Of a stretch of 64,000 nt of DNA, positions 19,858-34,078 are shown one piece after another. The notes under the pieces were generated by a model. That model saw only the letters and a program-made list of their open reading frames with translations, ran no database searches and had not been told where the DNA came from. Location: positions 22,583,676 through 22,647,675 of the forward strand of contig RSEF01000006.1 in the NCBI GenBank assembly GCA_003993805.1. The letters are read 5' to 3'. The number at the start of each line of letters is the position of its first letter. Position 1 is the stretch's first letter. The position numbers and the translations under genes were made by a program. Origin of the DNA: Himantopus leucocephalus. Lineage: Eukaryota; Chordata; Aves; Charadriiformes; Recurvirostridae.

Positions 19858-21703
19858 TTGCATGATACAGAGCATGTACTAAAATTGATTTATCAGTGTT
19901 ATTTTATAAGCTGGAAAATCTGCTTCCTACACTGAGGGTGAACTATTGCTCTTTGAATGTTTTGGTAATTTGGGAGTAGATTAGTATGATATGTCATGGG
20001 GGAATAAAAGCTGTTCTGATTAAAAGGCAGCTGTACAAATAATTGGTACCGAACATTAACGTGTACAGAAATGTATTCACAGACTGAATGAGCTTCATTT
20101 TCAAAACCTGTAGAGAGAATGACAAGTAATTCTTTACAAGAAAATCTCAGGCAAGATCAATGATGATAACCTTAGAGCTATTCTGTAGCAGAATCATGTT
20201 ATATGTGCTGCAGTTAATTTGAAGTGCATGAAATAGGGCTCATGCAGTTTGCAGACTCATTCTTTTTCATGCTACTGATATTAGATATATTATAATAGGA
20301 ATATGATAAAGAGAGAATATTAATATCTAATTTTCAGTAAGTTTTTAAGCTTATCACGTGCTTCACTGTTAAAGAAAGTCTCAATTCAGTGAAGATTTGA
20401 TTAATTAATTTTTGGAATTTTATTTTAGTGGTGTTTCACTAATGTTTGGTTTGTGTCTTCTTTAAATACCAGGGGACAGGAGAATTTGTGCATTACTGGG
20501 TATAGAGCTGTTCTATAACACCATTGATACGTTTTTGCTTTCAATAGTCACACTGTCAGCATGCAGAAACTAAGATAGTGAATGAAAAAGATCATACATT
20601 TATATTTATATTTCAGTTGGAAAATATGTGCCAAAATGTTTATAAGCATTGTTTATTTTCTGTGAAAATTTTCAGTTCTTCATTAAAGAAGTGGACATAA
20701 ATGTCATTCTGTTGTCTGGTATAGCCTATAATTCAAGTGATTTATATTTCTTTAGTGAAATGAGTTTTTTAGAATTTCTCTTTCATGACAAGCCTCAGCT
20801 ATAGAAGTTTCTTACTATATTGTGTCATTTCACCTAAGGACGTGCATCATAGAAGAGGTAGTCAGAGGCACAGAAACCTCTGTGTTACAATGCCTTTTTA
20901 AGATCACTGAAATATTTTGATTCAGGTTTTGGTCAAGAAATTGAAATGACAACTTGGATTAAAACATTTCTTTCTCATTTATATTTAACTGTCCACTCAA
21001 ATCCTTCTGCTTTCTCTCATTTTCCTGAACAACTCTGCTAAAGCCTCATTGTAAATAATAGATAGAGTGATTATAGAGAAAGAATAAACTATCGACTATA
21101 ATTATCACTCACAATTGGTAGCAAAATCAAGCACCGGCAAATATTTTTCCAGTTGTTAATGATTTTTTTTTTTAATGGTTGGGGTTTTTGGCCTTTTATA
21201 TGGATATTCTGGAGAAGCATCATATTTTCAAGTGCTGCTCTGAAAAGTCACAATAATCAGGGTGTCTCTTATAAATGTTTGGCATGAGGACAGCTAATAT
21301 CATGCATTGATTTCTGAAATGCTCAGCCAGTGATTTTAATACTCAGGCCAGGAAGTATGATGAAGTAGGATATTTAAAATATATTACTTGAAAAGTATTT
21401 GCTGTAAATGGGTGAGCTCTAAAGGTTTTACAGGCTGTCTTACAAATAAATAGCTATAGAGTAAAATATATTCATGATAGTACATAAAACTAGTAAGTAA
21501 AAATCTTCTAAAAGTTATAGAGCATTAGGTACAAGGAGGGCTATTAAGGTAGTGGAATATATTCAGGGAAAGATGAAGTAGCAAGATAAAAAGAAAAAGA
21601 GACAGGACATTTCAGATAAGGTGGTAAGATAAAAGAAAAACATAAAGAACAAGAGGTCATATCAAAGACGTGCGTGGCCCTGATGAGATATGGATGATAT
21701 GAG

Positions 21704-21820
21704 ATATTTATTTATAAATATATATAAATATATTTATATTTATCACATATTTATTTTATTTGTATTTATTTATATAAATATTTTTATTTATTTATCTTAT
21801 ATTTAATATAAATATATTTA
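21704..21820. repeat. AT-only low-complexity tract
   Basis: About 117 bp is made almost entirely of A and T, with internally self-complementary tttata/aaatata words. Such tracts unwind easily and are typical of matrix-attachment candidates, but only the composition is visible here. Confidence 0.75.
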
Positions 21821-21997
21821 CCCAGGTTCTTTAGATAGTTCTGTTTCTTAGATTTTATCTATAAAATAGTTTCATTGGGTTTCACCTGCTGAAAAGAGGA
21901 TGCCTTACAAAATCCAAGCAACTCAAGGTGGGAATAGAATGCAGAGAGACAGGTAGTAACACTAAGACACCAGCAGAAGAAAGTGGTACTCTTGTCC

Positions 21998-22053
21998 AAA
22001 GGCAAATCGGATCAAAACTCTGTGTAAAGGCAAATTGCTACAAAACTCTGCCA
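21998..22053. repeat. 28-bp imperfect tandem duplication
   Basis: Two head-to-tail copies each begin aaaggcaaat and contain caaaactctg (21998-22025 and 22026-22053), with a few substitutions between them. Confidence 0.85.
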
Positions 22054-25000
22054 GCAGTCCTCAAGTAAGTTCCCAGCAGTAAAGTCAGCTGTAAGGTTGC
22101 ATTAATGGGCCAAGAATAGAGTCTGATTATGATTAAGAGATTTAATTAATGTGTTAAGAAAAAATAGTGCTAATGATGCTTAGCCAACTTTCCATCAGAC
22201 ATACACAGGTGCACTAGAAAACAAGTGTCTATTTCTTATTTTGTTTCAGACAATTGTACTTAAGCATCTCTTTACCTATGAACTCTGATGCCTGTCCCTA
22301 AGCAATTCAGGGCAGATGTAGAAATCATTCCCTACATTTTGTCTTGTTTGCAGTTCTCCTTGAATGTGTGTTGCTTCCTCTGAGCATTTTCTGCTGCCTC
22401 AAATGTTTTCAAGTATATTTCATAATATTCATATAGCAAGATAATTTTTTTTGATAGTATGTTTTACTCATAAGTGTTTCAAGGCATCTACGTCAGAGAT
22501 GAAGTTGTTCTGAAGATTTTGCTCTCTGTTAGTGAGGAGTTACTAAGATGAACAATATTATTCTGTGGTTCACTGTTTGCAAAAGAGATTTTGCAGGCTC
22601 AGATGCCAGACAGTTCAGGGTTTGCAGGACCGGGTGCCTGTTGTTTAGAGTCAAGAGATTAAAAATCAGTTCTAATTGTAATAGCTACTAAACTGAATCA
22701 CTTTTACCATGGTTTTATTCCTGGAAAGCTGGCTTGAAAACAGGATATTTATAGCAGTTTACTCATTGCTGATTTACTCTTTAGCAGAAGTCAACGTTTA
22801 TTATAGGCTAGCTAGTTGCTGTAAAGGTGGTTGACAGCACAAGCAAAGAATAACATTTTCCTGGCGGATAATCCTGAGAAAAGCTGCAAGCATCGGTGAC
22901 CTTGTCTTATGCTTAGAGCAACTAGAGGGTACGTTTTGCAGATGCCTGTGAGCAAGAATAGCCATAACATTTTAATTAAGTGTGACATGATCATGCCAGT
23001 GGTGTGGGGAGACGATAATGAGGAGGTAACTGCTGGCTAAATTTTTTTTTTGTTAGGATGCAAGTCAGACAGTACATTTTCTACATGTCAGATAACAAGG
23101 AAGAGATTAAAAAGGTTAAAAATAAATCATGTAGGAAATGCCTGAACTACAAAATATAGCCAGAAATAGTCCTTTTAGTTGCTTTCAGTTTAGGAATGGT
23201 GGAATTTATTACGGATTGTTGCTATGCTGTGGGAGAGTTTGATGGAAGTGTTTCAGGCAATCTTTTTGAAGAATGGAAGATCAGCATTAAATGGAGAGCA
23301 ACGAAACCTGGTAAGATAGACTCAGTTATAATCATCAGCTGTGATAGCTGTTCTGTGATACTACTAGGGGTTATCTTGGAGAAAAACAACAAAAAAAACC
23401 CCAACAATTGATTCCCTCTTCTCACATACAAGTTTATAAACTCAGATTAGTTCATAGACTAATAACCTTACACTCTGTATGTTATGTTAATGATCAAAAA
23501 CTGCAGAAAATTTGCCTGTTATCTTGGCATATCTTACACATAGACACAGTTCTAGTGGGTAAACACAGCAAACATTCCTGGTTATTTAATCTTGTTGCAG
23601 AGGTTACTGTGTCCAGTTGCACCTAGTTCCTCCAGGTTAGTAACAGTATCCTCGTTGAACATTGTTGCTTATGAAACATCTTGATATTGATATTATAGTA
23701 TGTGTTTGTATCACTATCATAAATAGGACTACATCCAGACTTAGTAAATGTAGATCATATCTCCACCATTCAAATATCATAAATGAAATGTGAAAAACCT
23801 ATTGGTACATTCTAGCTAAAAGGTTGGTGGGAGCCTTGATATTGATTTCAGCCAAATCATGACAAAATAGAAGTATATGTTCATCTGATTGTTTGAGAAT
23901 TTTGTGTGGCATGAAATGGTGACCCAGGAAATGCATCTTCACATTTCACCTAAAGAAATAAAAATAGGTAGCTGCAGCGAAGGTGCCCTTAAGATGCCCC
24001 ATTACCTGAGGCCACACAACAACGCAGGTTGAAAAAGTCAAGATTATATCCAGAAAGAAGTCAGAACAAGAGTTTACATAAATATGACGTGACCGGTTCT
24101 TTCAGAGACTCTTTGAAAATGTACAGCTAGAGCTTTACCTTTTTCTGAATCAGAAAAAAAGACACAGAAAGAAGACTCAAAAGTTACTTTCTCAAACCAA
24201 TCTCCTTGCCATGATTTTGGAATTAAGAAACTTTCAATTAATCAGAGAACTTTTCAATTTAGGATTAAATGAACTAAGCCAGCTTCATGAGCTCCTTAGA
24301 CTGATGGAGGATCATGTCTTGAAGCAGAGCATGGGAATTTTGTAAAGGAGGGTAACAAGATTTCACTATGAAGAGATTCACTTAAGGTGGAAGGTAGATT
24401 TAATGACAGGCTTGTCTACACTTTAAAAGGCTTTTCTGGTATGCTTATACTTGTAGAATATATTGGCAGCCTTTCTCTGTGGAGATGCAGTGTTCCTTTG
24501 GCAGGATAGTTTAAATGATTTTCTCAAATGGAATAACCTATATTGGCTAAAAAGCTGTAACTGTTTCAGCTCCAGGGAACTGCTGGCTAACTGTGATTTC
24601 ACACAACACAGCTACCTTGGCAAAAAACTGCTGTAGACCAAATAGACAAGTTTTGAATTTCAATTTATGTTTGAAAACTGATCGCAAAACAGGTGTAGTT
24701 GGCATAAAATATTAATTTTAATAGTAAATATTATTTTCTCTGTAAAAGTCTAGTTTTCTAAATGTATCTCATAGGTTAAAAGTAAGCTCCTCTTCCCTTA
24801 GACAAAATTAGTAGATGATGCAATCCAAATTAGGTCTCAAAAGACAGCAATCTCCTTTTCTCTAGGTTATATTTCTGTAAAATTCCTAACTGCCTTACCT
24901 GCAGTAGGGCTATGCAAGTGCAGTTATGCAAAACCCGTATGTCAGCCCAATCCTGGAAAGACTTAACAGGTCACTCTAAAAATTCAAGTGAGTGAGCAAT

Positions 25001-26773
25001 GTCATTAAAACTAAACAGTCTGTACACATACTTGAAGTATAAACTGCATATTTTTTTCAGAAGTATTTAGTAAAAGCTTAGTGTCTTTATAGGAAGGCGA
25101 GACTCAAACTCACCATCCTGCAGCGGCATGCTAGCAACCATGCAACTGTTTAATTTGAAATTAGCAGACACTGTATTCCATTAGCTGGAATAGATTAATA
25201 AAATATATTAATCACAACTGAAGTCGAATTATACATACTGCTACAAAATGCCAGAAAGTTCAACTTCATAAATCAGCTTCTTGTGTACTTGTGACTAACC
25301 CACTTGCACTCCTCAGCCATCACACCACTAGCTCAAACAAAAGTCTTAATCCTATTTTATGTTAGAATTTGAGGGGTGAGTGTGTGTCTTTTTNTGCAAC
25401 CAATGTATTTCTCAGTTCAAGGAATTTTAATAGAAAAACTGTCATGTTTATATAACTTCCAGTACAGCTGAGCAGGAAGCAAATAGAAACCTTTATTTTT
25501 ATGGTGGGTTGATTCTACAGATTGTCCCATCACTGCCAAGTAAGTGAAACCCAGGCTGAACATCTAATATTGTTCAGACATTCTGAAAATACACATTTCC
25601 TTCCTTGCATGAACATTAATATTGTCTTTTAAATTGTTTAAAGTGAATATTTTGATTTTTGGAAATGCCAAAGTAGACATGCATGAAAAAGAACATTTTG
25701 ATGGAAGTTTCTCTGACAAAGGGATATGGCAAAGGAATAATCTGTTTGAAACTCTCAAGAGAATTAGCCAGAGAGAATTAAAATGGGCTGAGATTGAATG
25801 CACGTTTTCAATCTACCACCAGAAAGCTTCAATACAGCAAAAATTGTAGCTATAAAGCTATTGGTTAATTTTGTTATAGTGTTAGTATAGAAAAATACTT
25901 TTTTCTTTCTTCTTTCAAAATAAAATATATCTTAAATGTTAGCTTATATATATTACTGAGATTCTGAGTAAGTAGAATAGAAATATAATTCTAAACCAAA
26001 CAAATCCCTCTTGCACAATAACAATCTAAACTAGTAAATGGAAACTGCCTTAGTTGCAAAATAATTTTTTCCAGTTAAAAAAAAGTAAGTGTGACAAATA
26101 GCTTCATAAAAGCATTTTTTTAATATACAGCTTTCATAATTAATAATGCAGACTGTTGTCTGCTTATTTCAATGAATAATTGGAATGCAGCTGACCTTTC
26201 TGTTTTCCCTGCTGCATTATTAATGATGTTGAAGAGATCACTAGGTTATTGTTCTAGCAATATAGAACTCGCTTAGTTGAGGTATTGGTTTGCAACTAAC
26301 GCTGTTTGAGATCTGGCACCTGAGTAGATTATGTAGCAGCTGAGATGGAAAAAAAAATCTGGAAGTCCATCTGATTTACAAATCCAGAATGTCAATGCAT
26401 TTCAACCGTTCAATTCCACCTTTAGGTATTTGGAGTACGATATATAATCTACCACCAGCTCTTGATTACCCCATCGAAATACCTCATGATGGCAAACTTC
26501 AGTCTCTGGCAGAACAGAAGCAGGAGGTGAACGCAGCACCTGAATTTGTCTTGAATCAGAACAATATCTATATATAATGATTAATCCAGGTCCTGAAGTG
26601 TCCAGCTCTCTCCCAGTTTGTGGTAGACTGTCCTGAAAAGTGCTGGTTACCAGCTACCTCCAAAGAAGTCAGACAGAAGTCCATAAAACCCTAACCTTCT
26701 CCTTTCATCATTTCATATTGATTTCTTGTTGGATAGAGGGAGAGATCATTTTCTTTGACTTTTTTCTTTGTTT

Positions 26774-26784
26774 CCCCCCCCCCC
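26774..26784. repeat. C11 homopolymer
   Basis: Eleven consecutive C residues follow a T-rich stretch in the giant intron. The length call may be unreliable in assembly. Confidence 0.8.
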
Positions 26785-28175
26785 AAAAGTTCATCGTACT
26801 TTCTGAGAGTTCACTGAAACATCTGGCATTTTTGAGTGCCCTGATTTCTCTCTTGTATTCTTCGTAGAGAGATGTAGTTGAATTTCCTTGGCTCACAGTT
26901 TGCATAATTTTAGTCTTGTTGAGCCTTTGAATTAGGCCAAAAGAGACTAAGTATTTCAAGATGTCTGAGCAGGTCTAGTCTGAGATGCTTGCTCTTATAA
27001 ATAATAAAAATATACCTTATCTCCAGTCAAGCCTGATTCTTCAGTACTACGTATTGGAAAGTTTTCTTTTTTTTCCCCTGAAGATTTCAGAATAATTAAA
27101 ATTTTACATTTTTTTTGGTAACCAAAGATACTGTACCACTGTCATACAGACTGCTTCTTAAGAGTGAGAAATTTTGCTCCATGTTTTCATAGAATATGCT
27201 GACAGTAGAGTTTACATATGCAAAACTAGGTAGATGTTTTAAGACTAAAGTATCATCTGAGTATGCAGATGATATTTCAGCTGAATATATGAGATCCCAA
27301 ATCCACAGCAATACTCATTGGAGTATATTTCTTTTTCAAACACTATTGAAGAGGTTTTGCTTCGCCATTGATTGGCACTCAGCAAAATTTATGTATGCAG
27401 GAAGTTTCTGTGATGTCATTTGAAATGCTTGATTGGAATGGAGTGTAATTTAAAGGATTTGCCAAGACAGCAAAAGCAAAACTTCAGCAATGTGTTTCAT
27501 GACTTTAAATAAAACTGTGACAGATTGGTATGGTACATTTCATAAGCTTTAAAAGCTTGAAATTATATGGACAGCTTCCAGGTACAGTTGCATTATTTAC
27601 ATGAAATTGAGACAGCACTCTCAGTGATTCAAAGCTTAAGCATAGTTTTGTTTTTGTTGGTGGAATAGTGAATTTACTTCAAATATAGAATTCAGAGAGC
27701 CTAGAGCCGTTAGTAGCAAAAAAGTCTTCTTGTGTGCAAGCCAAAAAGGGATAAATATTCAACATCAGGGTATAATTGATGACAGCCACATTCAGGCATT
27801 TATGTCATGGAAAGCTAGAAGACAATAATGCCATCTAGGCAGTACAACTATTATAATACTCAGAGATAACCATACTTTCTAATTAAGTAGGTGACTAAAT
27901 TCTTACATGGCCATTGTCCTATTTTGCTGTCTCAGTAGAAACCAGGCTGGTAGAGGGCTCGTTTTATAAACAATTTTAATAGTGTGTAATAAATTTAGTT
28001 GAAATTTAATTTTTAACTGTTTTTCACAAAATTTTGTTTGTTTGTTTTTTAACAGCCCTGGAGTTAAAATTGAAGGGAATTAATTTCAGCATGAGAGTAA
28101 TAGGTGGTCCTCCTCAAGATAATGCGTACGAAAATAGGACAAATCAGATTGTCTGTAATGCTTTTGTTTCATGGT

Positions 28176-28266
28176 ATCATAGAATGGTTAGAGTTGGAAG
28201 GCACCTTAAAGATCATCTATTTGCAGCTGCTCTGCCAGGGGCAGGGACACCATGGCAGGGATTTGT
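28176..28266 (-). mobile_element. CR1 LINE 3'-end fragment
   Basis: On the + strand the segment reads atcatagaatggtt, gagttggaag, gcaccttaaagatcatcta, then ctgccaggggcagggacac. This is the reverse complement of the 3' untranslated end of avian CR1 non-LTR retrotransposons, whose 3' terminus carries repeats of the ATTCTATG type. The element's 3' end is therefore at the left, and it is severely 5'-truncated to about 90 bp, as most bird CR1 copies are. The open frame at 28034-28273 that runs across it is not a gene. This fragment is the main clue that the host is a bird. Confidence 0.85.
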
Positions 28267-31200
28267 GGAATAAAGTTTTCTGGTAATTTTTTTTTTGTTG
28301 TTAGATCTTAGAGTTGTTTTGGCTTCCATTAAATTTTTTATAATGTTCCACAGCATAATGTTTTTCTTCAATATCCATGTATAAAAGAATCCTTATGCAG
28401 ATTGATTTTAAAATGAATATGCTTTGAAATAATCATTTGGCTAAAAGTCCACAGGAGCCAATACATAAACCTGCCATTCACCATTCATTCCTTTCATAAG
28501 GTAGGGAAAGAAATCTTCCCAAGCTTTTGCATTATAATTTTTTTAACCCATTATGTGATTTTAATGCAGATAAACTGGTAGAGCTTTATAAGATCAGTGG
28601 ATAACTTTAAATTTAACAGTACTGCTGGTCATTTAAGTTCTTCAGTTGAATAAGCATTTTCTGATTTATCTTTTCTTCTTATTGCATTAAAATAACATCG
28701 AATATCTGTCAAAGAAAACCTTGAAGAAAGATGATGGCACAACATGAAGAGGAGTACCCACGTGTCTTGTACTCTGAGAAATAGTGTCTAGGTTTTTTTT
28801 GGGTCATAAAAGTAAAAGACACGCAGTCAAGCATAGCATGACATATGCTTGGTCTTTGAAAGTCCATTTAATGAGAGACTAGGTGAACGGCATGCATTGC
28901 TGTACTTTCTTGAGGCAATGTAGTCACTGAGGGTGAAATTAGGTTTTAAGTAAGATTTAAGTGGTATTGCACAGGTTTTGCACTGGTTCTCCTCACTTCA
29001 GTGATTTTCACCCTCAGAGCATAACTTGAAGTATCCAGAGATGTGATCTCTGCTGCTGCAGCAGGTGATGCTTCTTTATCCTGACTTGATACAAGAAAGA
29101 TCTTTGAAGTAATGCGTTCTCTGCATTGTTAGGTGTTTCCCTAAAATTCTCCTTGAACAGCACCTACTGATGCACCACAGCAGTGATATCCTGCTGAATA
29201 ATCAAGAAACCAGAAGTACTTGGTTTTTGTATCTGGTATTAAAGTTATATTCCCTTATGCTATATAAGTAAAGTTGCTGCTCCTAAAGGAAAAGGGATTT
29301 TTCCATTGCTACTTCATTGCAGAGTTGGATTAACTTCAAAAATAAAATAAATAGCTTCCACAGCTATGGAAAATGAGTTTTGCCCCCAGTGAATTAGAAT
29401 TAGTGTTACACTGGGCAAGAAAAGTAACATTTTAATGAAGTGTCCTCCCTCAAGCAACTCTTCCAGAGAAGGCACTTGTGAATCTTTGCCAAATACTTAT
29501 GTAGTTCAGCTGGGTTTATTTTGAATTACTTAGCTGCTATATGCTATCTTTGACAATTGCAGCCTTTGTAGAAGCCAGATTTATAGCTGCCCATGAGAAC
29601 ACGGGCTCAGTTTTCACTATGTTTTCAGTTCGGAGACAGTCTAATCTAAAATTGTTTTATTGTTAAATCAGTGACAAAAGTTATTCTGCAGACAAAGCTA
29701 TAATAGCAATTATCTTTTTTTACCCACAAATTACCTTAAAATGAGTCAGAGTATCTCTCATAACTGTATGGTATCTTTTCAGTTAAATATATCATGAATT
29801 CAGTTTTAATTTTAATTGTCTTTGCTGGTGGCAGAATTTATTTCAGTTAATTTAGTTTGATTATTGCTATTTCAGACATTAATCAGCATCCTATTAAACC
29901 ATCTTACAGATATTAATTATGCCTCAAAATAGCGCTGTGATGTACAGTCAGGGAAGGGACAGGAATTCCCAAATTTCCTTTGTTGTGGAATACAAAATTT
30001 CAGTCACTTTTGGTGTAGATTTCCCGAAATGTTTAACTTCTTATCAGCTTGTGATAAAATGGGTGACGGAAATGCCAGACACTAAAATCAGAGTCCAACT
30101 AAAAAAAGTTTGTGCAAGTATTTTCCCACACTGACACTTCTCATCTCAGCAAGTATTTTATAGTACTTTACTACCTGTATAGCATTAGAAAGAAAAGAGA
30201 ATTAATTTTGACACTGTCCAGGATCCACTAGTGTCAAACTACCTTTAAAGGCAGCTAGGATCTAATTCAAATATCAAACCGGGAGAACAGAAATTATCCC
30301 AAGAAGCCAGGTATTCCCATACCCATATCTATCTTCCACAGAGCCCTGATCACATCTTGCTGTATTGTTTTCCTCATTACTTCAGGCATGTACTTTATTT
30401 TTGAAAAGCAGGGGCTGACTGCGTATGTCGACTGTATTGGGATTCATTCACTTGGGGTGAAATAGCAAATGACACCTGCCATAGATACTTGCAATGTAAG
30501 GTGGGGAGGATCCTTCTCGTTTATTTATTTTTTAATAACCATGGGCAAAATTATGACCTAGGATTTGTAATTAGCCATGGCATAAAATATCCTGATAATC
30601 TATACGGTGCTCTCTTCCTATTTAGCACCCCGGTCCTGCAATGGAAGGCTTCCCTAAGTTTCAGTTCTGGAATCAGAGCGATCTATGATTCCAAAAACTA
30701 CAACCTTTGGGAAGTTTAGTATGTCTGTCTTCCATAAATGGTATAGATGAGCCTTCTGACTATCTATCTGATGATAATGGTACCTTGTTTCTGGCATCCT
30801 CATCAATCTTAAGTCTTTGTCATATTTAAGGTGGAAGTATAAAGATCATGCACCTGGAGAGCAAGTGAAGCTGGTGGTAGAGATTGGCATGTTTGAGTGC
30901 CCCTAGTTTATTCTGGCTGAATGTTCCCTCTTCCACTCTCCTTTCACTGACAAAGTAATCATTGCACGGTGCAAGTCAGTCTTGCAAACAATTACTTTTT
31001 GCATTCTGCTGTCTCTGCTTTCTCTGTGTCAGTGTTTTTGGATTGTTAACTTTAGTTGAGCTGCTTTTGCAGTTCAGTGAGCGTTTATTTTCTTGCTACC
31101 TACTCTATATGTATGTGAACCACCATTGCATTGACACTGTTGAATCTAAATGTTGTTTTGAACATGTGGAACTGACTTGAATATTAAGGAAAACTGCTGA

Positions 31201-32056
31201 GCTAAAGGTGACAGTGATTTGAAGAGCAGCTTATGTGTGGTGTAGAGGGTTTAGCGGGTCATTTGTGATAGCAATGGGCAGGTATAGTATTATGCTGCTG
31301 TTAACACCCTTTACAGGATTGATCAGAATTTGTTATTGAGAGTTTCTGAGGAAATAACTTCAAATAAATGTTACAGCATTTTATTGTAATTTGAAAGATC
31401 CTTTCTGTCACAAACAAGGTAATTTTCTAATGTTTTTTTAGTTATTACCCAGTTCTTGTTGCAAATGAAATGAGAATGTTGCAAACATTGTAATTTCCTC
31501 CATTCAACAAAATCTTTCAGCATGAAATCACTGTTGCGGAAACCCTTGCCACAGATATGGTTCTGTTCATTTCCTTGGAAGCACCTTGTTCTTTCCTGCT
31601 AGTGTACTAGTTACATACCCAGCAAAGGTCGACGTCCCTTTAAGTCAATAAAGCCACTTTAGGTCCAGATTTCAGACCTGAAAAAAGGTCAGAAGAAAGT
31701 ATACTGGAGTAATTAATTTCTGATTAAATTCTGAATTCAGTAAATTCACTCAGGCAAAATATTCTGAGAATTTTACTTATTGGTCTACTTTGCATTTATA
31801 TTTTATTAAACTGCTCGTAACTTATACCTGAATATGGAACATTATGGAACAAGGTTTTGAAAATCTGTAGCATTACAGCCAAGAATTATTCTTGGCTGAA
31901 TGAAATCTGTGACTACTTTGCAATCAATGGAATTTTTCTCCTCTGGCTGTTAAAAGGTCCCGGATTTTACCTTCTGTGTAGTAGTTGTAGCACTGTCATA
32001 CATCAGTACTTCCAGCTCAAAGATTCTTTTTCTCTTTATAATGGGGTTTGTACAAG

Positions 32057-32090
32057 CAAGAGATGTAGTTCCTCAAGAGATGTAGTTCCT
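32057..32090. repeat. 17-bp perfect tandem duplication
   Basis: The unit caagagatgtagttcct occurs twice without change (32057-32073 and 32074-32090) inside the giant intron. Confidence 0.9.
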
Positions 32091-32479
32091 CATAGTCTGA
32101 GTGACAGGAACTCAGAATTATTTTAATATGGCTGTAAGAAATTGTCCATCTCTTGTTCAAGGTCTCAGCAAAGACTGCTTAAAAAGCAAATCCATAAGCA
32201 TGCAGACTACATAGGATTTGGAATAAAACCTTCTGTTCCTCTTCTGAGAAGGTACATTCTGGTGGGAGACAGGTAGCAGAGGTACCTTCATCGGGACGGC
32301 GGTTGTTAGAGACAGAATTACCATGCCACTTCTATTTGGTCAAACTCAACTGATGTCAAATAGTAGTTCTACATTGCCAGTACAGTGGGAGTTAAATCAG
32401 ACCTTGCATAGAGGATACGTCCCTAGAGTAAAAATATGGCATGAATATCAGAATAGTCAGAAAAAAGTCTTTGAACTAT

Positions 32480-32531
32480 GTGTGCATGTTTGACTATGGC
32501 TGTAATGATATGTTTGACTATGCATGCACAC
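32480..32531. repeat. Direct repeats nested in an inverted repeat
   Basis: The 12-mer tgtttgactatg occurs at 32487-32498 and 32511-32522, one 24-bp unit apart. These copies are bracketed by 9-bp inverted arms, gtgtgcatg (32480-32488) and catgcacac (32523-32531), which could pair as a stem with a 34-base loop. Confidence 0.75.
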
Positions 32532-34047
32532 TGAGGCTACTAAAGTTTTCCCTCAGGAACATGCATTTTATGGTAATTATAAATTATTCGTTTGCTATAT
32601 CTAAAAGGAGTGATTCTGCTACTGATCCATGCTTTTTCTTTGCTGCTTAAACAGGAGTTCATTGTGCTACACCACAATTTGTCCCTTCCTTCAGCTATGT
32701 GGAATCTTCTACATCATGTAATACTTTTTCTATTGCCACACAATCATCACTTCAGCAATTGCATTTGGTCTTCCTAGATGTTTACACATATTGCTCATCT
32801 ATATTCAAGGAAATATTCAAATGGACTCACATATTTTCAAATCACTTGGGGTTGTCTGTCTAGAAGCTGTCCACCCTGCATTTCCCAAAAGAAGACTGCA
32901 GAGAAGATGACACTTAATTTAACAAGTAATGAATTCCCATGTTTCTTTCCACAAATAAAGGACTTGTCATTTTTTCATATTGTCTTTCAGCATTTTAGCT
33001 AGTATCCAGCTTGCTATACAAATGAATTTCAGCTGGATTGCTTTTACTCTGAGCTCTTTGTAAGAAAGGGAAAGTTATATCCTCTGATACTTTGTGCACA
33101 CTCTCCACGTGCTCCATGTAGTTCTGGTCTGAGATTACTTTTACTGATTTTCCTAGCTTTCTGTATCAAAATGCAGCTATGCAACAAAATGGTCAGGAAA
33201 GTGAGAGTTTAAAAATCTTACCAGTTGTATGGTGAATCTCATTTGCGTAGCAATTCACAATGGTCTGATTTTTTTCACTATTTTTCCTGATAGCAGTCAT
33301 TCTCAGGAAGCTATTTCACAGCTATGTGTTTTTACTTATTCAATGTGAAGGCTGCAAATTATATCGGTAAATCATCCATTAACATTTTTTAAAATCATTT
33401 CAATCTGCCAAATATGAATATTAATATTATCATAAATGTACACGTCTAGTAAATACAATCCAGTTTCATCAAACTATGCCAATATCCAATGTTTAAGAGT
33501 TCATATGCCTTCCTCCACAATCAATATTTTCCCACAATTTTAACAGGAATAAAAGTTTCCGTCAAATAGAAGCAAGTCTGAAATGTCTATGCCAAACCTG
33601 TTTCTGTTCTCCATTATTTGTTCCCGCTTCATTATGTTATATTTTGTAGCAGTCAAATGAGTGTATGATTTGAAGATTTATTATGTAATTAATTATATGC
33701 AATGAATTTGCTTCATTCCACGAACCCCACATAAATTTATGCTTCTTTGTTATTTTATATACTTGATCAGATGCTGGAAATGAGCACCTGTTAGTTGTTA
33801 GTCTTCCACATTCTTAAATATACATGCTTGACTTCGTGCAAGTGTTTTATGCCTCTGATATCAGTGGCAAAGTTCTTGTGTAAAGTTCAGTATATGTGTG
33901 TAAACACTGAAGGATTTAGTACACATGCAACCTCATTCAACACTTATAATGCTATCGTTATGCCAATGAGAATTTTGTCTGGATAAGGAATAGATGGGAT
34001 TTGCTTAAGAAATGAAGACTTGGCTATGCTGTGACTGCTACAAAATG

Positions 34048-34078
34048 AAAAAAAAAAAAAAAANAAGCAACCCCCCCC
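34048..34078. other. A run, single N, then C8 run
   Basis: A 16-base A run (34048-34063) is followed by one ambiguous base at 34064 and, after aagcaa, a run of eight C. This is a likely sequencing uncertainty rather than biology. Confidence 0.8.

Noticed and set aside
28034..28273. 79-codon open frame
   Set aside because: Its second half is the CR1 tail read in antisense; no independent coding evidence.
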